DNA of 64,000 bases from Papaver somniferum (taxonomy: Eukaryota > Streptophyta > Magnoliopsida > Ranunculales > Papaveraceae): contig NC_039361.1 of NCBI RefSeq assembly GCF_003573695.1, forward strand, positions 85,950,149 through 86,014,148, written 5' to 3'. The translations under genes were made by a program, and so were the position numbers. Shown piece by piece: positions 55,163 to 64,000 of the stretch; the first letter of the stretch is position 1, and each line of letters begins with the position of its first letter. The notes under the pieces were generated by a model. It searched no databases, was not told the DNA's origin, and saw only the letters and a program-made list of their open reading frames with translations.

Positions 55163-55866
55163 ATGTCGAACAGAAGTGAGTCATCTTCGAGCCAGCCAGA
55201 CTCTTCGGTGAAGCGCATGCGGCTTTTTTCCAGAGTATGACTCTAATTACCTCCTGATTTTGAAGTGGTAATTCTTCTTTTCCTCATAAAACTGCTGTTT
55301 TTTTTTGAGTGGGCAAATTCCTGAGTCTTGTGACAACTCCCCCTTACGGATTATCCGAGTCAAGAAGATCATACGGGTATGCTTTTTACTGACGAATAAA
55401 TATTTTCTTCCCACCGCTGATAGGTAACAAAGAGAGATTTTCTTCTTGTGTAGTGGTACCCAGCTAGAACATCGTGACCGTGGTTGACGACGATGATCTG
55501 GCCACTCCTCTTCCTTCAAGCTCTAATACGCCGACTGCTGCAGATCTGGAAAATGCTGATTTGGGTATTTCCTTATATGAATTCCCCAATGTAGGCTTGC
55601 CATTTGATATTCACATGAAATTTTTATCTTATAGTTACCGAAGTGTTGGTGAATTCCTAGTGCAGAAGGAGTTCGTGGCTTTATACACAAAAATATGGAG
55701 AAGATACGGCCACATTGCAACTAGAAACGTAGTGCGGTGTTGCTCATCTTCTTTAGTTACCACAGTGAACTTCCTTCTACCCATGATTTCCGAACGGAAA
55801 GTACATCCTTTCGCGACGTCACTGAATCACCTGTTGAAAAGTGGGAGAACATGGTACCCACCTGTG
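55163..55866 (+). pseudogene. Antisense accessory ORF of the second Tat element, split by A2
   Basis: Starts MSNRSESSSSQPDSS at 55163, close to the first copy, but exon 1 then carries extra sequence with stops (55236-55320). It resumes with ATCCGAGTCAAGAAGATCAT and a GTATGC donor. The exon 2 frame includes ADLENADLGISLYEF, VGLPFDIHMKFLSYSYRSVG and LYTKIWRRYGHIATRNV, and later has frame changes. At 55867 the family A element A2 interrupts it. Beyond the element, 63989-64000 reads CTGTGAATCCCT, matching CTGTGCATCCCT in the first copy, so the ORF continues outside the window. Function unknown. Confidence 0.8.
55862..55866. other. Target site duplication of A2, left (CTGTG)
   Basis: Identical to 63989-63993. 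The target is the antisense ORF of the second Tat element. Confidence 0.95.
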
Positions 55867-58219
55867 TGAAAAGGCGGGGGTACAACAACCACACCCAATA
55901 TTTTGATTAGCAATCTGTATGGACTAACTCTAATATACTTTCAAGAGAATCAACTAGACTCAATCTTAATAAAGTATATCAAAGAGTTATATCTCTCTTT
56001 GTTGATTCAATTCTTACTCAAGCAAATAGTAATCTGCGAGTCTAATTGAATACAAGAGAAATCACTTGAACGGTACCAAAGACCAATGTTCAAGTACCAA
56101 TCAATTTCAATCAACAACCAAAGGTCGGATTTCCAATTGATTGATTCTAACACACAACCTGTGATATTTCTATTATATAAAAAAATATAATGCGGAAAAG
56201 AAATAACACAGACACCAGAATTTTGTTAACGAGGAAACCGCAAATGCAGAAAAACCCCGGGACCTAGTCCAGATTGAAAACAGACTGTATTAAGACGCTA
56301 TAGACACTAGCCTACTACAAACTAACTTCGGTCTGGACTGTATTTGAACCCCAATCAATCTCACACTGATTCAAGGTACAGTTACGCTCCTTACATCTCT
56401 GATCCCAGCAGGATACTACGCACTTGATTCCCTTAGCTGATCTCACCCACAACTAAGAGTTTCTACGACCCAAAGTTGAAGAATTTAATAAACAAATCTG
56501 TATCACACAGAAAAGTCTACAGTAATAGATAATTCTGTCTCCCACAGAAATACCTACAGGTTTTTGTTCCATGTTTTGATAAATCAAGGTGAACAGGAAC
56601 CAATTGATAACCTGGACTTATATTCCCGAAGAACAGCCTAGTATTATCAATCACCTCACAATAATCTTAATCGACGCGGCGAAATAAGATATTGTGGAAT
56701 CACAAACGATGAGACGAAGATGTTTGTGACTACTTTTATATCTTTCCTATCGGAGATATTAATCTCAATCCAATCATTACAATTGTACTCAACACAATAG
56801 AATATGCAAGATCAGATCACACAACTACGAGAAAGTAGTATCGGTCTGGCTTCACAATCCCAATGAAGTCTTCAAGTCGTTAACCTGGTTTACAAGAAGC
56901 AACCGAAGGTTAAAGGAGAATCGACTCTAGCTAATACAACTAATATCACACAGGAGGTGTGGGGATTAGGTTTCCTAGTTGATAGAGTTCTCTCTTATAT
57001 AGTCTTTCAAATCAGGGTTTGCAATCAATGTTATCTTGGTAACAAAGCATTCAATATTTCACTGTTAGATAAAAACCTGATTAGATTCAAGATAATATCT
57101 TTCACCCGTTAGATCGAAAACTTAGCTTGTTACACACAAATAAAATGCAGGATTTTAGGTTTATGTAATCGTACCCAAACATGTACATTTGTTGGTTCAA
57201 CAGTAGTTAACCAAATGGTTAGCCATATGAGCACTTTCTTATCAACCATATTCTTCTTCACCATAACTAGTTCAAATGACTCAAATGAACTAGTTAAAGA
57301 GTTGTTCAATTGTATAAATCTTATGTAACTACACAAGACACAATCGAAGCAAAAACGATTTGATTCACTCGAATAGATTCATGAAATTTATAGCCACGGT
57401 TTTCAATTTTCATTCCTTAGTTTATATAAATATAAGTTCACAAATAATCGTCTTTAGATATAACCAACTCAAGTTCATGGACTTAAGTTTCCGGAAGGAG
57501 TTCACAAACTCCAGCAGATATTCTCGGGATGAGAACCTCTGCCAGTTCGCGGACTGAGTTCGCGGACTGATCTCACGACTCTTATTCCAGTTTTCCTGAT
57601 CAACAAAGTACGCATACTTTGGTCCAAGGAATAGGGACTTATACATATATGTGTTGCCAGACAATGCTTATATCCAACAACGGTTATGTAATCTAAACTC
57701 TCATTTCAATTATTGAAACATTCTTAGAGGACGTTATATTGTTGTTATTCACAAACCATTTTTCGTCAAAGACATTTTCAAAGTGATTGAAACATAACAT
57801 GACTTTCATCACTAGGTAAATATGAACTTGGCCAAAGCGAAAGCTTACCAACACATATTTCGAGAAATAGATAGGCGAGATAAACTCGGCTCGAAATAGG
57901 AAATGTGTATAATCAAAGTCTATATAGCAAAACGACTTTTATCTCAAGATAGGAGATAGAGTATATAGACTTTTGAGTTATAGATAAGTTCAAGTCTCCA
58001 CATACCTTTTAGTTGATGAATTTCCACTAGTTCCCCGAGTAGTTCTTTGTCTTGTATGATGATCGCCATGGAGTTCTTGAGATTAACTACATTTTCAATC
58101 CTAGTCCGAGACTTAGCTATAGTAGACTAGAAATCAAGACTTGTAGTTTTGATCACCAATATTGAAAAACATGCTTGAGATAGCAACGTATGCGAGTTCG
58201 ACCGAGCAATGCTCTAACA
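55867..58219 (-). repeat. 3' LTR of A2 (2353 bp)
   Basis: Plus strand TGAAAAGGCGGGGG to GCTCTAACA. TATA box at 56994-57001. Iterated GTTCGCGGACT near 57545-57570. Confidence 0.94.
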
Positions 58220-58236
58220 ATCTCCCCCTTTGTCAA
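58220..58236 (-). other. Polypurine tract of A2
   Basis: The minus strand reads TTGACAAAGGGGGAGAT directly before the LTR. It primes plus-strand DNA synthesis. The same tract is seen at 47492 and 26911 in family B. Confidence 0.9.
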
Positions 58237-59628
58237 TTTTAGTGACAAAACTATCAATACATATGAACTAAAAAAATAAATAATAAACTTTTGTAGCTCC
58301 TATTCCACATGCCTAATCTTCAACATTACTCGAAATCTTTGTCACTTCCAAGTACTCCAATGATCCCAAAGGTTGTAAGTTCAGCATCATCATTTTTGAA
58401 AATACGTAGCTATAACAATGAGAAAACATAATTTTCAATCATTGTTATACAGTGTCATAGTATCATTATGCAGCATCAAAGTTCAATTGTATCATAACTT
58501 CGACAACAATACTATGGTGATATGTATCACTCCCCCTTAGTCAATACTCCATCTCACATGAAAACCACTCCACCTTATATAATGATCTGAAAACCATACG
58601 TATTTGTAGTGTGAACTACATATTAATTCTCCCCCTTTTTGTCAATAAAATTGGCAAAGGTACGAAAATGGGATCCTAATGAAATTTCCAAAAGAGACAT
58701 TTCATGACCAAAAGAAAGCATATATCAACTTGTTTAGATGCAATAATAAAGCCGAAGCTGAATGCATTCATCAAGGATTTTATAAAGATACAAGATAACC
58801 CCTATAAAATTCCACAGCCGCACTCCCCATAAAGATTTGGAAATTAAGCACAAGTTCAATTAAGAACTCCCCCCCCCCCCCCCCCCCCCCCCCCATAAAA
58901 TGTCATTCCCGAAGGAACAACAAGAGCGACCTTAATTTCAAAAGAAAAGAAGGATTTCTTTGGACATAGTAAATCACATACGAATATGAATTTGAATCCA
59001 TAAATACTCAATTAGATTAATTACAAGAGAACCCATAATTAATCTAATCGGAAATATACAACCAAATTAACCACAAAAAGTGATGAATTTAATTGATCAT
59101 GCTCGACATAAGAGAACTTACGGAGCCTCACAGTATAACATAAAAATATGGATCAGGGAAGATCAATACTGCGGAATATACAAGGATTCATTATATTTTC
59201 CATCACTATTCGCACAATGACATACAATAGACATAATCCTTGTCCACAAAAGTTCATCCCATCTTCCATCAATAATGACATAATAGGCTTCCAACTTCTG
59301 TGATGTCAAAATTCCATTCATTCTTTTATCAATACATGCATATCGACATACGAAAGACTTAACTTTTGACAAGGTATGGGACAATCATCGTTCACGGACG
59401 TAAACACACATATCTCATAACAAATTGCAAAATATAAAACCATAAAGATTAATACTACAAAAATCATCTTCCAAACAATTTTTTTTTTTAGAATTTAAAC
59501 AAATAAACTTAACAACATGAAGATGAAAATGTTGGACATAGCTATGTGTAATCACAATAATGGCTATTTCCAAAGTCTAGTTATTCTTCTAAACAAAACA
59601 AGAATTAAAATTCTTATCCGAACACTTA
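58237..59628 (-). other. A2 non-coding region
   Basis: No gene. It contains C-rich blocks, a 26-base C run (58869-58894), one copy of the GCTCGACATAAG...CTTACGGAGC hairpin near 59100-59128, and a T run near 59479. Confidence 0.6.
58869..58894. repeat. Poly(C) run, 26 bases
   Basis: An uninterrupted run of C in AGAACTCCC...CCATAAAATG. In related copies the same spot has five C (48774-48778) or none. Its length may be unreliable in an assembly. Confidence 0.9.
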
Positions 59629-60057
59629 CTAGTCGTTGTAGATCTTTCTCAGAGCATCTACCGAGAATTCCTTCTCATTATTGAAAAACCCATTGATTAT
59701 GGGATCGTTCAATTCCTCCAAATCTTCATAAATATCTGTCAACTCACTAAGTTCTCTTTTCAGTTCACGTAAGGTGTTCTTTGTTAGAGACAACATTTGT
59801 TCATAGTGAGTTATCTCTTCTAAAGACGAAACAATTTGAGATTTTAAATCGTTTCTTTTGTTGATGAAATCTTTCACCAGGCTCCTGAAGTCGTCATCAA
59901 GCTGATAAAAGGACAAGAACCAATTAGACGAAGAACCTTCTCCATTATTTGTAGCCTTCACTTTCTTCACCCTCGAGGAAGAGATTCTTTTACACAGATA
60001 CACGTTAACTTCTTCGACTGCTTTTCTGCTTGCGGTGCCTCTAGTTACAGGAGCCAT
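59629..60057 (-). CDS. Accessory coiled-coil protein of A2
   Basis: 142 residues, intact. N-terminus MAPVTRGTASRKAVEE, a basic Ser-rich stretch (ISSSRVKKVKATNNGEGSSS), then helical heptad-type sequence (LDDDFRSLVKDFINKRNDLK, LRELKRELSELTDIYEDLEE) and an acidic end. Its promoter is visible: TATAAAAA at 60098-60105 (minus), 41 bases before the ATG. It lies between gag and the 3' LTR. E carries a differently diverged coiled-coil ORF in the same place (18355-18684). Possible roles include nucleic-acid or gag binding, but nothing in the sequence proves one. Confidence 0.65.
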   Translation of the reverse strand: MAPVTRGTASRKAVEEVNVYLCKRISSSRVKKVKATNNGEGSSSNWFLSFYQLDDDFRSLVKDFINKRNDLKSQIVSSLEEITHYEQMLSLTKNTLRELKRELSELTDIYEDLEELNDPIINGFFNNEKEFSVDALRKIYND

Positions 60058-60097
60058 GAAACTGTATCTTTTAGGAAAAGAGAAAGACCACGAACGA

Positions 60098-60105
60098 TTT
60101 TTATA
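60098..60105 (-). promoter_or_regulatory. TATA box of the A2 accessory gene
   Basis: The minus strand reads AGTCTATAAAAATCG, upstream of the ATG at 60057, with AGGGTTTAG further upstream. The short leader fits a subgenomic mRNA. Confidence 0.6.
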
Positions 60106-60222
60106 GACTTATGAACGTCTAAACCCTAGAATAATGTAGAATAAGTCTTTTTTGGTTTAATGATCCATTATCTATATTGATAGGAGAATATTTTCTTAAC
60201 AAAAATAAATACAATACTTGAG

Positions 60223-61664
60223 TCACAAAGACCGAAAACCCCATTTTCTCAAGTTAAAGATGAGGATGCGAACGTCTGTGGTATTACACAGAGATGTTGT
60301 GAGCCAAACGCTCCCCCCGTTTACCACATAGTGGTTTACCAAGGTTTGTTGTATAAACAAATTTCCTACCTCTTCTGACTCTGGAAGCACTGGTTTTAGG
60401 AGAACCATGTTGATTATCCAGATTCATCTTTTGCATGTTCTTCTGCAGTATGAAAATTCTTTTGTTGTTCCTTTCGAATATCCAACATGTGCTTTGAACA
60501 TGATTTGCATTTCCAAAAAACGAACAAATCAAGGATTCTTTGTCTTGTTAAATTGCCTTCTGTTTATCACAACTATCAACCTTCACTTTTACATGATCAA
60601 TAGAAACAAGGGGGTTGACTATGCCTGCAGTTTTGCTTTTAAATCCTAAACCATTTGTGTTTCCGAAGGATTTCTGACCAAATATCATTGCTGAGATTTT
60701 GTCAGAACTTCCAGATAATCTTTGTAGATCATCCTTAAGAGTATTAATCTCTTTTTCCTTTAGAGCAATGGTTCTGGTAAGTTTATCATTAAGACAGTCT
60801 ATCTCAAAAAATTTCACCTGGATTGATGATTCCAGTTTCTTCAATGAAGCTTTTAATTGAAGATTTTCTTAAAGAACCTCTCTATTAAAGAATTCGAAAA
60901 ACTCTGTGTCATACTCAAAATCTGAATCAGGACTTGAGTATGTGGATGTTTCTGCTGCAAGAGCTGAGGGTTCATTACATCCATCAGACTATTCAAACCG
61001 TTGACACTTAAAGATTTTTCTTCAACAGAATCATCAGCAGCAAATGCTGATAAAAGACGTTTACAATATCTAATGCTTATTTTTACAAATTGTTTGATCA
61101 TTTCTGTTATCAATGGTTTATCAAACCAATCATTGTTTGAACAACATTTATCAGCCCAAGACAAGTTAGAGGCTTCACTTTTGTCAGAAACAGCATTGAA
61201 TGCAAATGTTTGAACAGAATTTTGATCAAGAATTTTTACCTTTCCAAAAAGAGTATTTTTGGAGAGAGTGTTGAGGTTATTTCCTCCATCGATGGTATGC
61301 TTCTTAGAAACGTATCTATTATCTTCAAATATAGTTTCTAAGATATCTCACGCATCTTTCGACCTAGTGCAATTTGACACATGGTGCTGAAGATTTGGGG
61401 TAATGGCATGTATGATGGCATTCAAACCGTCGGAATTTTGCTTTGTAGCTTGTATCTCGGCAGGACTGTATTCACCAATGTTCTTGGGAACGTTTACATC
61501 TTCAACTGCCACAAAGGGAGCATCATAGACATTAACAACATATACCCATGATTGAAAATCACGTGCTTGAAGAAAAGATCGCATAACAATTTTCCACCAT
61601 AAGTAATTAGAGCCATCGAAGACTGGTGGTACGTTAATAGAGATAACACCCCTGTCCATAGAGT
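60223..61664 (-). pseudogene. gag: Copia family A gag, A2 copy
   Basis: Starts at MDRGVISINVPPVFDGSNY, near 61660. N-terminal motifs match E and A1: LQARDFQSWVYVVN, VPKNIGEYSPAEI and TKQNSDGLNAIIHAITPN. After KDA a stop and an internal deletion remove the FEGN...EWEN part. The frame then continues through several breaks: SWADKCCSNNDWFDKPLI; a helical stretch with KEKEINTLKDDLQRLSG; and a zinc knuckle CSFFGNANHVQSTCW near 60490-60530, whose second Cys is Phe. The C-terminal part is basic (SRVRRGRKFVY). The protein cannot be made from this copy in one piece. Confidence 0.8.
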
Positions 61665-61711
61665 CAGATCGCTACAAACATAGACTTGTAAGGTCTTTAA
61701 CGTGTTTGCCT

Positions 61712-61723
61712 GCTCTGATACCA
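61712..61723 (-). other. Primer binding site of A2
   Basis: Minus strand TGGTATCAGAGC, two bases inside the LTR border at 61726. Identical to the site in A1. Confidence 0.95.
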
Positions 61724-61725
61724 AT

Positions 61726-63988
61726 TGAAAAAGCGGGGGTACAACAACCACACCCAATATTTCGATTATCAATCTATATGGACTAACTCTAATATACTTT
61801 CAAGAGAATCAAATAGACTCAATCTTAATAAAGTATATCAAAGAGTTATATCTCTCTTTATTGATTCAATTCTTACTCAAGCAAATAGTAATCTGTGAGT
61901 CTAATTGAATACAAGAGAAATCACTTGAACAATACCAAAGACGAATGTTCAAGTATCAATCAATTTCAATCAACAACCAAAGGTCGGATTTCCAATTGAT
62001 TGATTCTAACGCACAACCTGTGATATTTCAATTATATAACAAAATATAATGCAGAAAAAAAATAACACAGACACCAGAATTTTGTTAACGAGGAAACCGC
62101 AAATGCAGAAAAACTCCGGGACCTAGTCCAGATTGAACACACACTGTATTAAGCCGCTACAGACACTATCCTACTACAAACTAACTTCGGTATGGACTGT
62201 AGTTGAACCCCAATCAATCTCACACTTATCCAAGGTACAGTTGCGCTCCTTACATCTCTGATCCCAGCAGGATACTACGCAATTGATTCCCTTAGCTGAT
62301 CTTACCCACAACTAAGAGTTGCTACGACCCAAAGTCGAAGACTTTAATAAAAAAATATGTATCACACAGAAAAGTCTACAGTAATAGATAAATCTATCTC
62401 CCACAGAAATACCTACAAGTTTTTGTTCCGTGTTTTGATAAATCAAGGTGAACAAGAACCAATTGATAACCCAGACTTATATTCCCGAAGAACAGCCTAG
62501 TATTATCAATCACCTCACAATAATCTTAATCGACGCGGCGAAATAAGATATTGTGGAATCACAAACGATGAGACGAAGATGTTTGTGACTAATTTTATAT
62601 CTTGCCTATCGGAGATATTAATCTCAAGCCAATCGTTACGATAGTACTCAACACGATAGAATATGCAAGATCAGATCACACAACTACGAGAAAGTAGTAT
62701 CGGCCTGGCTTCACAATCCCAATGAAGTCTTCATGTCGTTAACCTGGTTTACAAGAAGAAACCTAAGGTTAAAGGATAATCGACTCTAGCTAATACAACT
62801 AGTATCACACAGGAGATGTGGGGATTCGGTTTCACAGTTGCTAGAGTTCTCCCTTATATAGTCTTTCAAATCAGGTTTTTCAATCAATGTTAGCTTGATA
62901 ACAAAGCATTCAATATTCGTCGTTAGATAAAAACCTGATTAGATTCAAGCTAATATCTTTCAACCGTTAGATCAAAAACTTATCTTGTTACAAACAAATG
63001 AAATGCACGATTTTAGGTTTGTGTAACCGTACCCAAACATGTACATTTGTTGGTTCAACAGTAGTTAACCAAATGGTTAGCCATATGAGCACTTTCATAT
63101 CAACCATATTCTTCTTCACCATAACTAGTTCAAATGACTCAAGTGAACTAGTTAAAGAGTTGTTCAATTGTATAAATCTTATGTAACTACACAATATTCA
63201 ATCGAAGGAAAAACGATTTGATTCACTAGAATCAATTCATGAACTTTATAACCACGGTTTGCAATTTTCATTCCTTAGTTTATATAAATATAAGTTCACA
63301 AATAATCGTCTTTAGGTATAACCAACTTAAGTTCGCGGGCTTAAGTTCCCGGAAGGAGTTCACAAACTTCAGCAGATATTCTCGGGATGAGAACCTCCGC
63401 AAGTTCGCGGACTGAGCTCACAGCTCTTGTTCCGGTTTTCCTGATCAACAAAGTACGCATACTTTGGTTCAAGGAATAGGGACTTTTACATATATGTGTT
63501 GCCACACAATGCTTATATCCAAAAATGGTTATATAATCTAAACTCTCATTTCAATCATTAAAACATTCTTAGAGGACGTTATATAGTTGTTATTCACAAA
63601 CCATTCTTCGTCAAAGCCATTTTCAAAGTGATTAAAACATAAGATGACTTTCGTCACTAGGTAAAGATGAACTTGGCCAAAGCGAAAGCTTACCAACACA
63701 TATTTCGAGAAATAAATAGGCGAGATAAACTCGGCTCGAAATATCAAATGTGTATAATCAAAGTCTCCACATACCTTTTAGTCGATGAAGTTCCACCAGT
63801 TCCTTGAGTAGTTCTTCGTCTTATATGATGATCGTCATGGAGTTCTTGAGCTCAACTACACTTTCTATCCTAGTCCGAGACTTAGATATAGTAGACTAGA
63901 AGTCAATACTTATGGTTTTGATCACTAACATTGACAAACATGCTTGAGATAGCAATGCATGTGAGTTCGACCGAGAAATGCTCTAATA
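61726..63988 (-). repeat. 5' LTR of A2 (2263 bp)
   Basis: Plus strand TGAAAAAGCGGGGGTAC to ATGCTCTAATA (the final CA has become TA). TATA box at 62853-62860. It is shorter than the other LTR because of indels, for example in the GTTCGCGGACT region near 63400 and near 63747. Confidence 0.94.
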
Positions 63989-64000
63989 CTGTGAATCCCT
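63989..64000 (+). pseudogene. Right target duplication of A2 and continuation of the antisense ORF
   Basis: CTGTG (63989-63993) repeats 55862-55866. The next bases AATCCCT match CATCCCT in the uninterrupted copy (near 5910-5925, minus strand), so the ORF resumes here and runs out of the window. Confidence 0.85.

Larger units (their letters stand above)
55867..63988 (-). mobile_element. Complete non-autonomous copia family A element A2 (8.1 kb)
   Basis: Two LTRs (55867-58219 and 61726-63988), primer site, gag, a coiled-coil ORF with its own TATA box, polypurine tract, and a perfect CTGTG duplication. The internal region is only 3.5 kb and has no protease, integrase or reverse transcriptase. 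It is the best template for reading the A1 fragment at the left edge and the LTR-less copy inside E. The LTRs differ by several indels, so the insertion is not recent. Confidence 0.95.

Noticed and set aside
1..64000. Host protein-coding genes, tRNA or rRNA genes
   Set aside because: I found no exon-intron gene, tRNA cloverleaf or rRNA motif outside transposable elements. The GGTATCAGAGC stretches are primer sites and not tRNA genes.

Overview
This window is plant nuclear DNA made almost entirely of nested LTR retrotransposons. I recognise no host gene, tRNA or rRNA. The plant assignment rests on Ty1/copia elements with the TGGTATCAGAGC primer site, a Ty3/gypsy Tat-type pol with two RNase H domains, and TATA-box LTR promoters. 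A Papaver-like or related eudicot source is only an impression. Family labels A, B, C, D, E, X and Tat are mine.

Layout. (1) 1-2916: the 5' end of a minus-strand copia family A element, inserted in a Ty3/gypsy Tat-type element. (2) 2917-about 11880: the Tat element on the plus strand, with pol (RNase H, second RNase H, integrase), a spliced antisense ORF with its own TATA box, a long 3' UTR full of minisatellites, and LTR fragments. (3) 12536-24084: composite element E, bounded by perfect target duplications (GTTGT). It holds 5' LTR, internal region, part of an LTR, an antisense non-autonomous copia body (family A gag plus a coiled-coil ORF), a second partial internal region and 3' LTR. (4) 24133-27726: family A/B debris with a TIR element. 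(5) 27727-44949: copia element C, disrupted by gypsy element D (29207-38135, duplication GATTC), which itself holds a solo family B LTR (31186-34014, duplication GAAAC). C is also disrupted by solo LTR X (39594-42385, duplication ACTTG). (6) 44950-52100: family B in minus orientation, a non-LTR reverse transcriptase fragment and family A LTR pieces. (7) 52101-64000: a second Tat element on the minus strand, whose antisense ORF is split by a complete non-autonomous family A element (55867-63988, duplication CTGTG). The ORF resumes at 63989.

How it works together. Only Tat and C carry polymerase genes, and both are broken by stops, frameshifts and insertions. A, D and E carry none, so they would need enzymes supplied in trans. 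They keep complete cis signals (LTRs, primer sites, polypurine tracts, TATA boxes) plus small proteins of unknown role.

The most unusual signals are: arrays of short hairpins in the E LTR whose stems differ while the loop stays the same; a second hairpin array with three different perfectly paired outer stems inside the copia body of E; the spliced antisense ORF conserved in two Tat elements; and the chimeric make-up of E inside one pair of target duplications. All calls come from reading the sequence by eye. No database search or alignment was run.
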